Shown piece after piece: positions 22,644-32,489 of a DNA stretch of 64,000 bases. Location: the NCBI GenBank assembly GCA_037693485.1, contig CM075346.1, positions 95,276,501 through 95,340,500 on the forward strand. Reading direction: 5' to 3'. The notes beneath the pieces were generated by a model, which worked only from the letters and a program-made list of their open reading frames with translations, did no database searches and was not told where the DNA came from. The position numbers and the translations under genes are program-made. The first letter of the stretch is position 1; each line of letters starts with the position of its first letter. Source of the stretch: Kitagawia praeruptora. Lineage: Eukaryota; Streptophyta; Magnoliopsida; Apiales; Apiaceae.

Positions 22644-24493
22644 TATGCCTTTCGAGAATTGCGAGTTGTACCGGCCGCTGTCGGGCCTCCCCAGATCATG
22701 TTGATAACTGGCCCTCGGGGCTGCGTGTTACGGTCACGATCATTATCCCTTCTGTCATTGTTTCTCCTGTTGTAATCCCCTCTTTGGGTTCCATGATCTC
22801 CACCCTTTGTGAAATTATTCAACTTTCCTTTTCGGATCAAGAATTCAATCTCGTCCTTCAACTGTCTGCAATCATCCGTGTCATGTCCCACGTCTCGATG
22901 GAACCTACAGTATTGATCCTTGTTTCTCTTTGCGGGGTCACCCCTGAGTGGCTTCGGCCATCTGAAGTCTTTATCCTTCTCGATTTCTAACAAGATTTGG
23001 CTTCTAGGAGCATTCAACCTTGCATAGTCAGAAAATCTTGGTCCCATACTCTTCTTTGATGTTGACTCAGAATCTTTGCCAGTACGGGGATATTTGTCCC
23101 TAGCATCATACTCTTGGTCTTGCTTTCGCTTCTTTGTTTCATTATTGCCCTTGCCATTGTTTATCACGACATCCTTCATGGTGCTGTCTTCGGCCTTGAT
23201 ATACTTATCAGCCCTTCGTTGGAGCTCAGCCATATTCTCGGGTGGGTGCTTTGCCAATGACCTTTTAAAATAAAGATCAGTGGTGCCGTGCTCCAGGGCT
23301 ACCATGGCCACCTTGTTATCTAAATCAGTAATATTTAATGTCTCCTTGGTGAACCTCTTAAGATAATCTCTCAGATTCTCATTCTTCCCTTGTACCACAT
23401 ACATGAGAGATGCAGAACTTTTCTCATGAACTCTCCCGGTGATAAATTGACTAACAAAAGCATCACTTAACTCCTTAAAGGAGCCAATTGAGTTTGCAGG
23501 AAGTCGGCTATACCATCTTTGAGCCATGCCCGACAGGGTTTGAGGGAACGCCCTATACTTCAAGGCGTCACTTGCAGGCTGTAGTAACAGTGCGTTCGAG
23601 AATGTCCTAACATGATTTGCGGGATCACCCGTTCCATCGTAAGCCTTAATTGTCGGCATCTTGAACTTCCTTGATATGTGGGCATTCATCACCTCCTCAG
23701 TGAATGGGGGCGTGGGATCATCAGGATCCCCAAGTGGCATCAGATCCTTAGGGTTGCTCTTAGGGGTTTCCACCCTTGTAGTTCTTCCAGTTGGGACGGT
23801 AGCCCTTCTTTGCCTTCTTGGAGGCCTCTCCAGATCTATAAAGGGAATCAGTCCTGACGTGGGAGGTGGCAAAGTCTGATTTGATCTGGCTTGCTCCCTG
23901 GCCATATCTTCCTTTAATTTTAAGATCCCGGCTTCATAAGCCTTAATCCTCTCAGCAGCTGTTGAAGGGAGTCCATCATGGATAGTTCGAGTTCTCCCCA
24001 TAGGTTCTTTACTTGCACGTCGCCTCCTCGGAGCTTCATCACGCTCGTAATCATCGCCAGAAGATGATTCATCTGAATAAGGACCAGAAAAATCGCGATA
24101 ATCTCGATCTCGAATATACAGGGCATGACCACTCGGTCCAGCTCCATAATTGGGCATCCCATACATTGGATTGGTGCTTATGGGGAGATCCGTAGTGTGG
24201 ATCTGGACCCCTCGTGTAGGGTTGTTGGGGTCTACAACCAGGGAAGAAATCCCCACCTGAGGGGGGTTAGTCCCTGGAATTGTGTGGACAATCGGAGGTA
24301 GTGTACTCTCAACATGGGTAGTCGTCCCTAGGGGTTGAGAAACTTGATACGGAACGATAGTCCCGGATGTCGGAGGTACTTGCTCAGATGTCGGAAGTAC
24401 TTGTTCAGTAAGGGGCGGAGCAGAGCTAAGAGGTAGAGCCTCGGTAGCAATTGGCTCTGTAGTGCTTGGTGCAGTTCTTCGTGTTTGAACCAT
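22589..24493 (-). CDS. Gag of the Tat element, cut at its C-terminal end
   Basis: Starts at an ATG at 24493, just after the PBS. About 617 of 634 residues are genuine; the final ~17 (below 22644) are read from the inserted LTR. The N-terminal ~250 residues are Pro/Thr-rich then charged. The retrotransposon gag domain spans about residues 270-450 (A-Y-D-G-T-G-D-P, Q-R-W-Y-S-R-L-P, L-R-D-Y-L-K-R-F). A zinc-knuckle-like Y-C-R-F-H-R-D-V-G-H-D-T-D-D-C motif follows near residue 535. The last native residues (A-A-G-T-T-R-N-S-R-K-A-Y) run straight into the protease frame at 13598. No internal stops. Confidence 0.92.
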   Translation of the reverse strand: MVQTRRTAPSTTEPIATEALPLSSAPPLTEQVLPTSEQVPPTSGTIVPYQVSQPLGTTTHVESTLPPIVHTIPGTNPPQVGISSLVVDPNNPTRGVQIHTTDLPISTNPMYGMPNYGAGPSGHALYIRDRDYRDFSGPYSDESSSGDDYERDEAPRRRRASKEPMGRTRTIHDGLPSTAAERIKAYEAGILKLKEDMAREQARSNQTLPPPTSGLIPFIDLERPPRRQRRATVPTGRTTRVETPKSNPKDLMPLGDPDDPTPPFTEEVMNAHISRKFKMPTIKAYDGTGDPANHVRTFSNALLLQPASDALKYRAFPQTLSGMAQRWYSRLPANSIGSFKELSDAFVSQFITGRVHEKSSASLMYVVQGKNENLRDYLKRFTKETLNITDLDNKVAMVALEHGTTDLYFKRSLAKHPPENMAELQRRADKYIKAEDSTMKDVVINNGKGNNETKKRKQDQEYDARDKYPRTGKDSESTSKKSMGPRFSDYARLNAPRSQILLEIEKDKDFRWPKPLRGDPAKRNKDQYCRFHRDVGHDTDDCRQLKDEIEFLIRKGKLNNFTKGGDHGTQRGDYNRRNNDRRDNDRDRNTQPRGPVINMIWGGPTAAGTTRNSRKAYVITQISVLEKMFHLRDE

Positions 24494-24508
24494 GGTTGAT
24501 GTCTTCTT

Positions 24509-24524
24509 CCCACAGACGGCGCCA
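24509..24524 (-). other. Primer binding site of the Tat element
   Basis: TGGCGCCGTCTGTGGG on the minus strand, two bases after the 5' LTR end. The TGGCGCC start is common in plant Tat and Athila elements, usually credited to tRNA-Asp or a related tRNA; that assignment is from memory. Confidence 0.75.
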
Positions 24525-24526
24525 AA

Positions 24527-25000
24527 TGTTGTGGAATAAAAACTAGGTTATGATTATGACGGCTAGGGTTTGTGATCTTCGAGCTTTAATGGCTGCTTCT
24601 GCGTTCGAGACTAAACGGTCCTCACAGAATGCCTACGTATCTCTGTATTAGAGAATCAAGCCAATAAAACGTAGTTCTAGGTTGAGGGGTCTGACCCTTT
24701 ATATAGGCTGAGAAGCCCTAGAATCGTAGTAGGGTTAGGTGACTTGGTAGGCAAGTCACAGACTAGAAGAAGGTTCTAGTCTCCTTCCATGTATGAATCA
24801 GTTTCCATGTTGAAGTATGTATCTTGGAGGCTAAGTCAGACTCTTATTTGCTGAGCTGTTTATTACCCCTAATATTAATTACGAAATTAATATTATAATT
24901 AGGGTTTGGGCCCATTTGGTGGGCCCCATGTTTGGACCATTCTAGGTTTAATTAATGCCACATTAAATGTGTCTTTAGGGCTTATTTTTAGCCCATATCA
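24527..25000 (-). repeat. 5' LTR of the Tat element
   Basis: 474 bp, starting TGTTGTGG and ending CATATCA on the plus strand. It is followed at once by CCCGA, which in the intact copia LTR (near 27593) continues CTTCTATCCCGA, so CCCGA is the likely target duplication. The 3' LTR partner is outside the window. Confidence 0.85.
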
Positions 25001-25224
25001 CCCGACACTTCCTGAAAGCGGGCTAAACCGGCTTCCCTACTAGACGGACTATCTAGCAGCTATAGAGAGAGAAGAGAGAATTTTGGTGTGTTTGATAATG
25101 AAGGTGGAGAGGGGTATTTATAGGAGTTAGATGTAGTAGGTGGGGGGTTGGTGGAGTTTTGTTGGTGAGGTTGGTGAGTTAGGAAATAAGCTGCATGGCT
25201 GCTGCACATGGCTGCTGCCTAACA
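25001..25224 (-). repeat. Remnant of the copia 3' LTR
   Basis: Matches 27588-27689 plus 28180-28302 of the 5' LTR with a few substitutions. It lacks the MITE found in the other LTR, which shows the MITE arrived after this copia element. It ends CCTAACA, followed by a purine tract on the minus strand (GGAAATAGGGGGATAT). Confidence 0.88.
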
Positions 25225-25768
25225 ATATCCCCCTATTTCCAAACTTATAGCTCTTCACTTGTACTCCATACCTGCGCCCTGTTGGCACAACTCCAACTTT
25301 TCCTCGATCCGTATCATTCCCTACGACAAAACTCCCCCCGAGTCCAAGACTCCAAACTATACCCTAGTTTGCACATTCATTCTCGAATGCCCACTTGCAA
25401 TACGCACAAGTGTACCATTGACCTCTATTTGTCCAACTACATACATGTGAAGCAATCTGTTGTATACATACATACTCACTTGATTCACGTCGGCCAATCC
25501 CATATGTAGTCCATCACACACGCAAGTGTGACCATCACACACACAAGTGTGACTATCGATCTTTCATTTACTCCCCAACTGCATATCAAACAAATCAATC
25601 TGTTGCATGGTTCACTGCTCACTTGATTCGTGTTGATCGATGCCCATATGCAGCTGCAACACACCAACTACTCGTTGATGTCGTGGAAGCCCTTCGACCA
25701 AGCATCCATCCCAGCAGTCTTTGAACCATCGTCTAGACTGGAAGGCAATACAACCGCAGCAGTATCCT
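25225..25768. other. Non-coding 3' region of the decayed copia element
   Basis: About 540 bp between the broken protease and the 3' LTR. It contains CACACACAAGTGTGAC-type repeats near 25505-25555. No RT, integrase or RNase H motif is visible, so pol was deleted or replaced. Confidence 0.6.
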
Positions 25769-26113
25769 TCAAGTACGTTCTGGCCACGTACTAATCAGAC
25801 GATATATTCCCCCACGTAGCTCTCCCTTCATCCGAACCACACGGCCTCTTTTGATATTTATAGCTCCCCCTACTACAGAGCATCTGTAGCCTTCTGAAGC
25901 TAACCGACCGATAGATATTAGATTCTTCCTCAGCTTAGGCACATATCTTACCCCGTTCAAGCTGCGAACTATTCCATCGAACATTTTGATTTTCACAATT
26001 TCAATCCCCTTGATCTCACAAGTAGATCCATCAGCCAAAGAAACTGTTTCATTCTTTGTATATTGGAATTTGTCAAAATGCCCCCTCTCGGAACATACAT
26101 GGTAAGATGACCT
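25769..26113 (-). pseudogene. Copia protease remnant
   Basis: This is in the same frame as gag but after an in-frame TGA at the protease active site: gag ends W-I-L-D and the next codon is a stop, where D-S-G would be expected. The frame then runs on as H-V-C-S-E-R-G-H-F-D, A-D-G-S-T and Y-V-P-K-L-R-K-N-L-I-S-I-G-R-L, the usual protease to pre-integrase linker of copia elements, and ends at a stop at 25769. The integrase that should follow is absent. Confidence 0.8.
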
Positions 26114-26962
26114 TCAGTCTAATATCCATTCTCCTGGAGAACTAATGCCTCGATTGAAGAAGGTGCAAACATCTTCACAATCGAGAGTAACCACAGCCAA
26201 TGATGCATCTGGATCCTTCTTATTAAGCGGACAATTCGGCCTAATATGACCCCACTCCTTGCAACCAAAGCACTGCATGCCCTTTTCACTGTATCTGGAT
26301 TTACCCCTGCTATTGGTAGATCCTCTCACAGCACCCCTTCCTCTATTATTTTGACTATGCAAAGCCAAAGCTGTCATTCCGTCCTTGTCACCATCCTGGT
26401 TCTTCCTTCCAGCATTTGACAAAAGTGCTGACTGAACCTCCTCCATTTTTAACGTGTCCTTTCCGTACAAAATGGTTGTGACCAAATGATCGAATGACTC
26501 TGGAAGTGAAGTAAGAAGAATAAGGGCCTTATCTTCTTCCTCCAATTTTACATCAACCTTTTTAAGTTGATCAACAATACCATTAAACACATTCATGTGC
26601 TCTATAACATTGCCTTGAGCTGCCATCTTCAACTTGTATAACTCGCGCTTCAGATTTAACTTTGTAGTCAAGTTCTTCCCGAGATACAATGTCTCCAACT
26701 TTGACCATAATTCCTTCGGCGTGCTTTCGTCAACAACATTATTGATAATGTTATCAGCAATGCATAGCCTGATGGTACTCATGCATTGCGACTCAGCATC
26801 CTCCCAATCTTCATTGCTCATCTTTGTTGGTTTTCCCTCCTTCCCCTTCAAAGCCCTTGCTAGCTTCTGTTGGGTTAGGATATCCTTTACCCTTCTCTGC
26901 CAAAGAGTAAAACTTCCTTTACCATCGTATGGAGTCACCGTGAATCCTTTAATACTTGCCAT
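26114..26962 (-). CDS. Copia gag (UBN2-type) with CCHC zinc knuckle
   Basis: Starts at the ATG at 26962 (M-A-S-I-K-G-F); the open frame extends 21 bases further to a TTG, which I do not use. About 282 residues: the copia gag domain with W-Q-R-R-V-K-D-I-L near residue 25, L-W-S-K-L-E-T-L-Y and L-K-M-A-A-Q-G-N-V-I-E-H, then a basic linker and an intact zinc knuckle C-F-G-C-K-E-W-G-H-I-R-P-N-C. The frame ends W-I-L-D at the mutated protease site. Gag itself could still be translated, but the element has no enzymes. Confidence 0.88.
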   Translation of the reverse strand: MASIKGFTVTPYDGKGSFTLWQRRVKDILTQQKLARALKGKEGKPTKMSNEDWEDAESQCMSTIRLCIADNIINNVVDESTPKELWSKLETLYLGKNLTTKLNLKRELYKLKMAAQGNVIEHMNVFNGIVDQLKKVDVKLEEEDKALILLTSLPESFDHLVTTILYGKDTLKMEEVQSALLSNAGRKNQDGDKDGMTALALHSQNNRGRGAVRGSTNSRGKSRYSEKGMQCFGCKEWGHIRPNCPLNKKDPDASLAVVTLDCEDVCTFFNRGISSPGEWILD

Positions 26963-27119
26963 GATCTCCGTTTGCACACACAAACCAATCCAAACAACTA
27001 AATCAATTGGTCAGGTAAGTGTAAGAAACAATAGGAGCACTTCCGTCAAAACGGCGCCAAATTAGACAACCACTTTTCTTAACGACTTTCCTTCGGCACC
27101 AATAATTTAGACACAACTA

Positions 27120-27132
27120 GCTCTGATGCCAA
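27120..27132 (-). other. Primer binding site of the decayed copia element
   Basis: TTGGCATCAGAGC on the minus strand, one base after the 5' LTR end at 27134. It resembles the tRNA-Met site TGGTATCAGAGC with T-to-C at one position. Confidence 0.65.
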
Positions 27133-27133
27133 C

Positions 27134-28302
27134 TGTTAGGAATCTGCCCGATTCCCTGCGAATGCGGAAGCGATTTGGTAAATATGTGCGCTTAGCTCCC
27201 ATAAATATACGTGATAGTAATGAAGCAACAAACCAACAATACAGTAAAAGAGATAAGAGATTTAACGTGGTTCGGCCCAGCCTACATCCACAAGAGTAAC
27301 AACTTCACACTAGATAAAAGAGATTACAATATCCGGGTATCCGGCCCCTTGAATTTCATACAAAAATTCAGCCCTACAATACCTATTATGTATATCCCCA
27401 ACTCACTGAAGTGTTTATCTCAAAACCTCCCCTATCACTGTTTCCCGACAACCTTTCCTTCTCTCCCTCTCCCAACCCGGACAGTGCCACACAACCTGAT
27501 AGAAAGACCCCCTGCAATGGGACCACCTCCGATGGCTGCAGTCAGACCCAAATACCCTAAGGAATAGTTTAGGTACGAGGACCTTCTATCCCGATACTTC
27601 CTGAAAGCGGGCTAAACCGGCTTCCCTACTAGACGGACTATCTAGCAGCTATAGAGAGAGAAGAGAGAATTTTGGTGTGTTTGATAATGGGCTTGTTTGG
27701 CCATTCATTTTCCTATGCACTTATGCCTTATAAGGCCATAAGCACTTATGGGGGGTGTTTGCCAAAATAAGTTTTAGCTCAACTTATAACTTATAAACTC
27801 ATAAGTTGAATGTTAAGAATTCTTAACTTTCAACTTATAACTTATAACTTATTCTCGATATACGTAATATATAATATCCTTCAAATCTTCAAAACCATAT
27901 ATCTCTCGATCCATTCATTAGAAAATTGATATGTATATATCAAATTTCCCTATTCATCGAGATCTATCCATTGATATCCATTGTTATATATAAAAAAACA
28001 ATATTTTGAAAATTATAAAAAAAAGTTAACTTATAAGTTCTGATTTACCCAAACAGTCTACTGATTATAAGTTCTGATTTACCAAACACTCTACTGACTG
28101 CTCTACTCATCATTTATATGACATAAGTGCTTATAAGTCATAAGCTACTTATTTTAAGATATCCCAAACATACACAATGAAGGAGGAGAGGGGTATTTAT
28201 ACGAGTTAGATGTAGCAGGTGGGGGTTGGTGGAGTTTTGTTGATGAGATTGGTGAGTTAGGAAATAAGCTGCATGGCTCCTGCACATGGCTGCTGCCTAA
28301 CA
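27134..28302 (-). repeat. Copia 5' LTR, interrupted by a MITE
   Basis: Starts TGTTAGGAATC and ends GCCTAACA on the plus strand. Without the MITE at 27690-28175 and one AATG copy it is about 680 bp. The next bases (ATAAC) may be half of the target duplication, but the other side is outside the window. Confidence 0.85.
27690..28175. mobile_element. MITE inside the copia 5' LTR
   Basis: The empty site is preserved in the other LTR at about 25098 (TTTGATAATGAAGG), so the 486-bp insertion is certain. AATG occurs on both sides (27686-27689 and 28176-28179). The ends are roughly inverted (GGCTTGTTTGGCCAT against GTGTATGTTTGGGAT), and the interior has inverted stretches of TAAGCACTTATG and ATAAGTGCTTATAAG. 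The superfamily is uncertain because the duplication is short; no coding sequence. Confidence 0.75.
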
Positions 28303-29370
28303 ATAACGCACCTGTATTATTTATTTGTATGCACATACAAGTTTTGATCGTATCGATCTGACGATCTCCTTGCTAATGCTCATCTGGAAGCTACAGGACT
28401 AATATATCACTAGTGCAATTTAAAATTTATTGACCAGGTTACCAGCGTTTCAAAATGTCCGCCCAATGCCTATTAGTCTGTCTTGAGTCTTGACATGCAC
28501 CAATTGTTATTAGTAGTAGTTTATTAGCTAGTGTTCTAAAAATTGTCAGATTTTTTAAAAATTATCGATTTATGGTTAAAAATTAATTATTTAATTTAAT
28601 TTTTAAAATTTAACTAATCAATAAAGCCACGGCGGCTTTACAATATTTTTTAAAAAATTCAATACATTTATGTTATATTATAATATTAAAAAATTTTAAT
28701 AATTAAATAATCTTCTCCAATGAATCAATTTCTTGTTAAACACGATTCTTTCGATTGAGCCGCTCTCCCGTTAAAACTGAAATCCCAACTTTAACATATA
28801 TTAAAAGACTTATATAATAATTTTTATCCACAAAATCGAACCGTAAAAATAAAAAAAAAATCATGACATCAGTATCAAATTCTAATAGCTAATACAATCT
28901 TTTCTAGTGAGCCGATTTCCCGTGAAATACGTTTCGAGCCGCTCTTATTTGGAACCAAAATTTTAACTTCATTATATAAAGAGAGTAAATTCCAATTTTT
29001 ATATTCTTTAAACTTTCTAATATTTATGGACTTTTAAAAGATGAAAATGCATCTTATATTTCTGTATATTATAGATATTCTTGTATTTATTTACAACCGC
29101 ATGAGAATTTCTTTCTATAATGTTAACATATCAAAAAAAAAAATTAAATACGAAACTTTTCATTACAGGAATAATTTAAAATTTATGGATATATTTTTCT
29201 AATGCAAGTATAATGAACTTGTATAAAAAAGTTAAAATCAAGGATTTCTAGGAAAAAAGATGTATAGTTTTAAAAAGTCGTATAAGACGTTTCCACCGTA
29301 CTCATATTCTACTTTCAATAAAACATTTTATTTATATATTTCTTATATATTCAAGCATCTTTTATACGGG
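28303..29370. repeat. AT-rich dispersed repeat, copy A
   Basis: No gene seen. Much of this stretch (about 28800-29220) is related by eye to 32880-32948 joined to 41345-41780: both have TTTATCC..AAAATC, TAATAGCTAATACAATCTTTT, CGTTTCGA-CC-CTC, GAATTCCAATTTTTATA and CCTTGTATTTATTT-like landmarks in the same order. GAGCCGCTCT-CCCGTTAAA and GAGCCG-TTTCCCGTGAAA blocks are repeated internally. Confidence 0.6.
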
Positions 29371-29522
29371 TTTTTTTTTTTTTGATAATTCAGATTTCAT
29401 TCATCACCCAGATAAAAAGGAATACAACTGATAAAAGTTCAGCAACAAACTACAGCCACAAACAAAACTAACCACATAAGCAACCACCCCTTAGACCTAC
29501 ACCTACACACCTACAGGTATAT

Positions 29523-30442
29523 TGTAAGACTCTTTGGCTGGAAAGCATTTTTGGAGCCGAGCGGGGCGGCTTCACTTACTGATGTTTTGGTTATTGGCTG
29601 CGGGTTGGCTTCACAGGTTGGCGCGGGGCGGCTTCACGGGTTGATGCTGGCAGCATGGGCGACCGTTTGGGTAGCGGTGCCTGGTTGGGTAAACATGGCT
29701 TGCTGGTTGGTTTCATATGGGCAACACAAAGCTAGGAGCTGGAGCTGGTAGTCCAAAGATGACCAAGGCAAGGTCAAAAACGTGGGCACATGTGTGGCAC
29801 ATGTTGGTGATATATATATATGTGATATATATTATGTGTATTGCTGGGAAATGCACAAGGAGTGGGCTGGGTAACTGATTGGCAGTTGTGGCTCAAGGAA
29901 ATGGTGGGAAATAACTGCTGGAGACATTTTAAATGTTGGTAACCGCTGGTAACCGCCAGGCAGTTGGCTTGCTGGGCATGGGTCTTGGCTTATATATAGA
30001 GATAGGCATTTTATATGTATTCTCTATGAGATAGGGAGTCAGGAGGAAAAATACATTAATGGAGAATGTATCCTCTTGGCATAGATAGGCATATATAGAT
30101 ACATAGACGGGGTTATGTATTCTGCACTTGTATTATTTTATGCTAGGCAGTAGGCAAAGTCTGTAAGCATAAATCTGGGTTGTATCCTTATATTGTGATT
30201 AATATAAAGGTTGGGCTTGGTGCCTGTAAATTGTGTGTGTGTTTACATTTGCTTGGTAATTAGACACACTTGCACACACGTGGTTCCTGTGTTGCATTTC
30301 TGGTTAAGTGTTCCGCTGTGCTTGGTTTTGACGGGTTGCTTGGTGATAACCTCTCTCGAAGGCTGACTGTTCTTGGAGCCGGGCTACAAGGGCAGGCCGC
30401 ACAAGGGTGAAGATTCAGGTTCGAAAACCCACCCCTGTGACA
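29523..30442 (+). repeat. 5' LTR of the small LTR element
   Basis: 920 bp, TGTAAGACTC to CCTGTGACA. It contains a TATATA-rich stretch (about 29810-29840 and near 29990) and a conspicuous repeated GGCGGCTTCAC/GGTTGGC motif at its start. A TATATATA at about 29991 could serve as a promoter element; this is not proven. Confidence 0.94.
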
Positions 30443-30444
30443 AC

Positions 30445-30460
30445 TGGTATCAGAGACAGG
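30445..30460 (+). other. Primer binding site of the small LTR element
   Basis: TGGTATCAGAGACAGG begins two bases after the 5' LTR and matches the initiator tRNA-Met type site used by many plant LTR retrotransposons. Confidence 0.85.
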
Positions 30461-30568
30461 TTGCGTTGAGGCGATTGGTAGTCAAAGCAGTGTTGCGAGA
30501 ATTGGTATTGAAGCTGCGTTGGGGCGTTGCTGTTGTGGGAAAAATCTTAGTCAGGTTTGTCAATTTTG

Positions 30569-30922
30569 ATGGCTGGGTCAAGAGGAAGCAAGACGGATTT
30601 TGCTGGGTTCAAGGATGTTCTACATGAGTCAATGATCAGAAATTTGTTGCCACTGGTAAGGAAATGCAGGGCCTTAAAGTATGATGTGGGGGACTTGAAG
30701 AATGTTCTTGGTGATCAGTTTGATGCCATAGAGAGAAGAGTCGAGGAGATATCTTTTCGTGTTGGAATGTTGGTTGATCATTGGTTAACTGAAATTGAAC
30801 AACTCAGGTTCATGGTGGACTTTGAGGGATCGTGGCGGACTGGAGATTCTGCTCAGGTTGGAAAAAGTGCAAGATTTGCATCAAAGACGTCTCTTCTGGG
30901 TGGAGGCGCATATGATCTCTAA
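30569..30922 (+). CDS. 117-residue ORF of unknown function in the small LTR element
   Basis: Begins at the first ATG after the PBS (M-A-G-S-R-G-S-K-T-D-F) and ends at a TAA at 30922. It is predicted helical and charged, with V-G-D-L-K-N-V-L-G-D-Q-F-D-A-I-E-R-R-V-E-E-I in the middle, reminiscent of the N-terminal coiled region that precedes gag in some gypsy elements. I recognise no domain. It may be a gag remnant or chance. The position straight after the PBS and the lack of any other ORF favour a remnant. Confidence 0.4.
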   Translation: MAGSRGSKTDFAGFKDVLHESMIRNLLPLVRKCRALKYDVGDLKNVLGDQFDAIERRVEEISFRVGMLVDHWLTEIEQLRFMVDFEGSWRTGDSAQVGKSARFASKTSLLGGGAYDL

Positions 30923-31409
30923 GTTGATGGGAGATGTGGCGCTGCATAGCGGTGTTGGCGCCAAGGTTCGGCCAGGGGAGGTTGGATCGTATGAGTTGCT
31001 TGTTGGCATTGTGTTGGAAACACGAATCTTGGTTATGATGGCAGATTAGCGGGGACTGATTTGTCTAGGAAATTGATCGTCTTTAGCATGATCAGTGGTG
31101 TGTCTTTGTATGGCATACGTTGTGGGAAGTCGGCTTTTGTACAGTTGACGTTGGAGGGTGGTAAAGTTCAAGCAAGTGGGTTGCAGCCTTTGTCATGGCA
31201 TTGGGCTTACTACATTGAGTTTGGGAGAAGGTAGAATCTCAGGCTGGAGGTTAATTAATCAGCTTATGGTAGTTGGTTTTGGGGCAGTGGCATACCGCAG
31301 ACGGAATTGCAGCCTTGGTTTTGAGGTGTTGGTTTGCTACTTGGAGAAATGGGTTCTCAGAATTGTTGATGTTTTGATGAGGACATCAAACTCAAAGTGT
31401 GGGAGGGTT
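30923..31409 (+). other. Non-coding internal part and polypurine tract of the small LTR element
   Basis: About 490 bp with no supported ORF. The purine tract AAAGTGTGGGAGGGTT (31394-31409) directly precedes the 3' LTR. Confidence 0.75.
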
Positions 31410-32329
31410 TGTAAGACTCTTTGGCTGGAAAGCATTTTTGGAGCCGAGCGGGGCGGCTTCACTTACTGATGTTTTGGTTATTGGCTGCGGGTTGGCTTCA
31501 CAGGTTGGCGCGGGGCGGCTTCACGGGTTGATGCTGGCAGCATGGGCGACCGTTTGGGTAGCGGTGCCTGGTTGGGTAAACATGGCTTGCTGGTTGGTTT
31601 CATATGGGCAACACAAAGCTAGGAGCTGGAGCTGGTAGTCCAAAGATGACCAAGGCAAGGTCAAAAACGTGGGCACATGTGTGGCACATGTTGGTGATAT
31701 ATATATATGTGATATATATTATGTGTATTGCTGGGAAATGCACAAGGAGTGGGCTGGGTAACTGATTGGCAGTTGTGGCTCAAGGAAATGGTGGGAAATA
31801 ACTGCTGGAGACATTTTAAATGTTGGTAACCGCTGGTAACCGCCAGGCAGTTGGCTTGCTGGGCATGGGTCTTGGTTTATATATAGAGATAGGCATTTTA
31901 TATGTATTCTCTATGAGATAGGGAGTCAGGAGGAAAAATACATTAATGGAGAATGTATCCTCTTGGCATAGATAGGCATATATAGATACATAGACGGGGT
32001 TATGTATTCTGCACTTGTATTATTTTATGCTAGGCAGTAGGCAAAGTCTGTAAGCATAAATCTGGGTTGTATCCTTATATTGTGATTAATATAAAGGTTG
32101 GGCTTGGTGCCTGTAAATTGTGTGTGTGTTTACATTTGCTTGGTAATTAGACACACTTGCACACACGTGGTTCCTGTGTTGCATTTCTGGTTAAGTGTTC
32201 CGCTGTGCTTGGTTTTGACGGGTTGCTTGGTGATAACCTCTCTCGAAGGCTGACTGTTCTTGGAGCCGGGCTACAAGGGCAGGCCGCACAAGGGTGAAGA
32301 TTCAGGTTCGAAAACCCACCCCTGTGACA
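31410..32329 (+). repeat. 3' LTR of the small LTR element
   Basis: 920 bp, near-identical partner of 29523-30442; followed by the TATAT duplication and then the interrupted LINE 3' region. Confidence 0.94.
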
Positions 32330-32489
32330 TATATACAGTACCACAACTTGCAACAAAAATACATAGGAGAACCATTTGCAGATAATACCGTACCATCACC
32401 TAGGCTCAGAACAAAACAGACCATTAATTATATAACAGAAACAGCCCATTACCACTTAACTTCAGGCTCATCATCAACTTCGATTCCTA

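Larger units (their letters stand above)
1..25000 (-). mobile_element. Ty3/gypsy Tat-lineage LTR retrotransposon, split by two nested insertions, runs off left edge
   Basis: Read on the minus strand the parts are in gypsy order: 5' LTR (24527-25000), PBS, gag, protease, reverse transcriptase, two RNase H domains, integrase, then an antisense ORF. The gag-protease junction is cut at 13599-22643 and integrase at 1837-10495; both insertions carry 5-bp target duplications and the reading frame resumes on the other side, so these pieces are one element. A second RNase H after the usual one, and an antisense ORF between integrase and the 3' LTR, are both known for plant Tat elements. The 3' LTR lies left of the window. 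The element sits inside a copia LTR: the sequence from 25001 continues that LTR. Confidence 0.9.
25001..28302 (-). mobile_element. Decayed Ty1/copia element, internally deleted
   Basis: Minus-strand copia element. Its 5' LTR is 27134-28302 (with a MITE inside), followed by a PBS, gag and the start of protease. Integrase, RT and RNase H are missing: only ~540 bp of non-coding DNA separates the broken protease from the 3' LTR. The 3' LTR survives here only as its right-hand 224 bp (25001-25224), because the Tat element was inserted into it. By eye the shared LTR stretch differs at about 7-8 of ~224 positions, the highest LTR divergence in the window and in keeping with its place at the outside of the nest. 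Confidence 0.85.
29523..32329 (+). mobile_element. Small non-autonomous LTR retrotransposon
   Basis: Two 920-bp LTRs (29523-30442 and 31410-32329) enclose 967 bp. TATAT is duplicated at 29518-29522 and 32330-32334. A tRNA-Met PBS and a purine tract give plus-strand orientation. I found one clear LTR difference (C near 29988 against T near 31875), so the insertion is very recent. There is no protease, RT or integrase; a single 117-residue ORF of unknown type lies behind the PBS. It is larger than a classic TRIM and smaller than a LARD. Confidence 0.92.

Noticed and set aside
24013..24195. Other small ORFs opposite gag and pol frames
   Set aside because: Antisense or out-of-frame shadows of strong coding regions.
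27040..27060. TTTGGCGCCGT motif resembling a gypsy PBS
   Set aside because: It is in the copia leader, about 70 bases from the LTR; the real PBS next to the LTR is at 27120-27132.
27211..27567. 118-residue plus-strand ORF in the decayed copia LTR
   Set aside because: Lies in the LTR on the strand opposite the element; no domain; ends at a region of LTR repeat.
29551..29751. 66-residue Gly/Trp-rich ORF duplicated at 31438-31638
   Set aside because: Lies within the LTR start and is duplicated as LTR; repeated GGTTGG motifs explain the composition.
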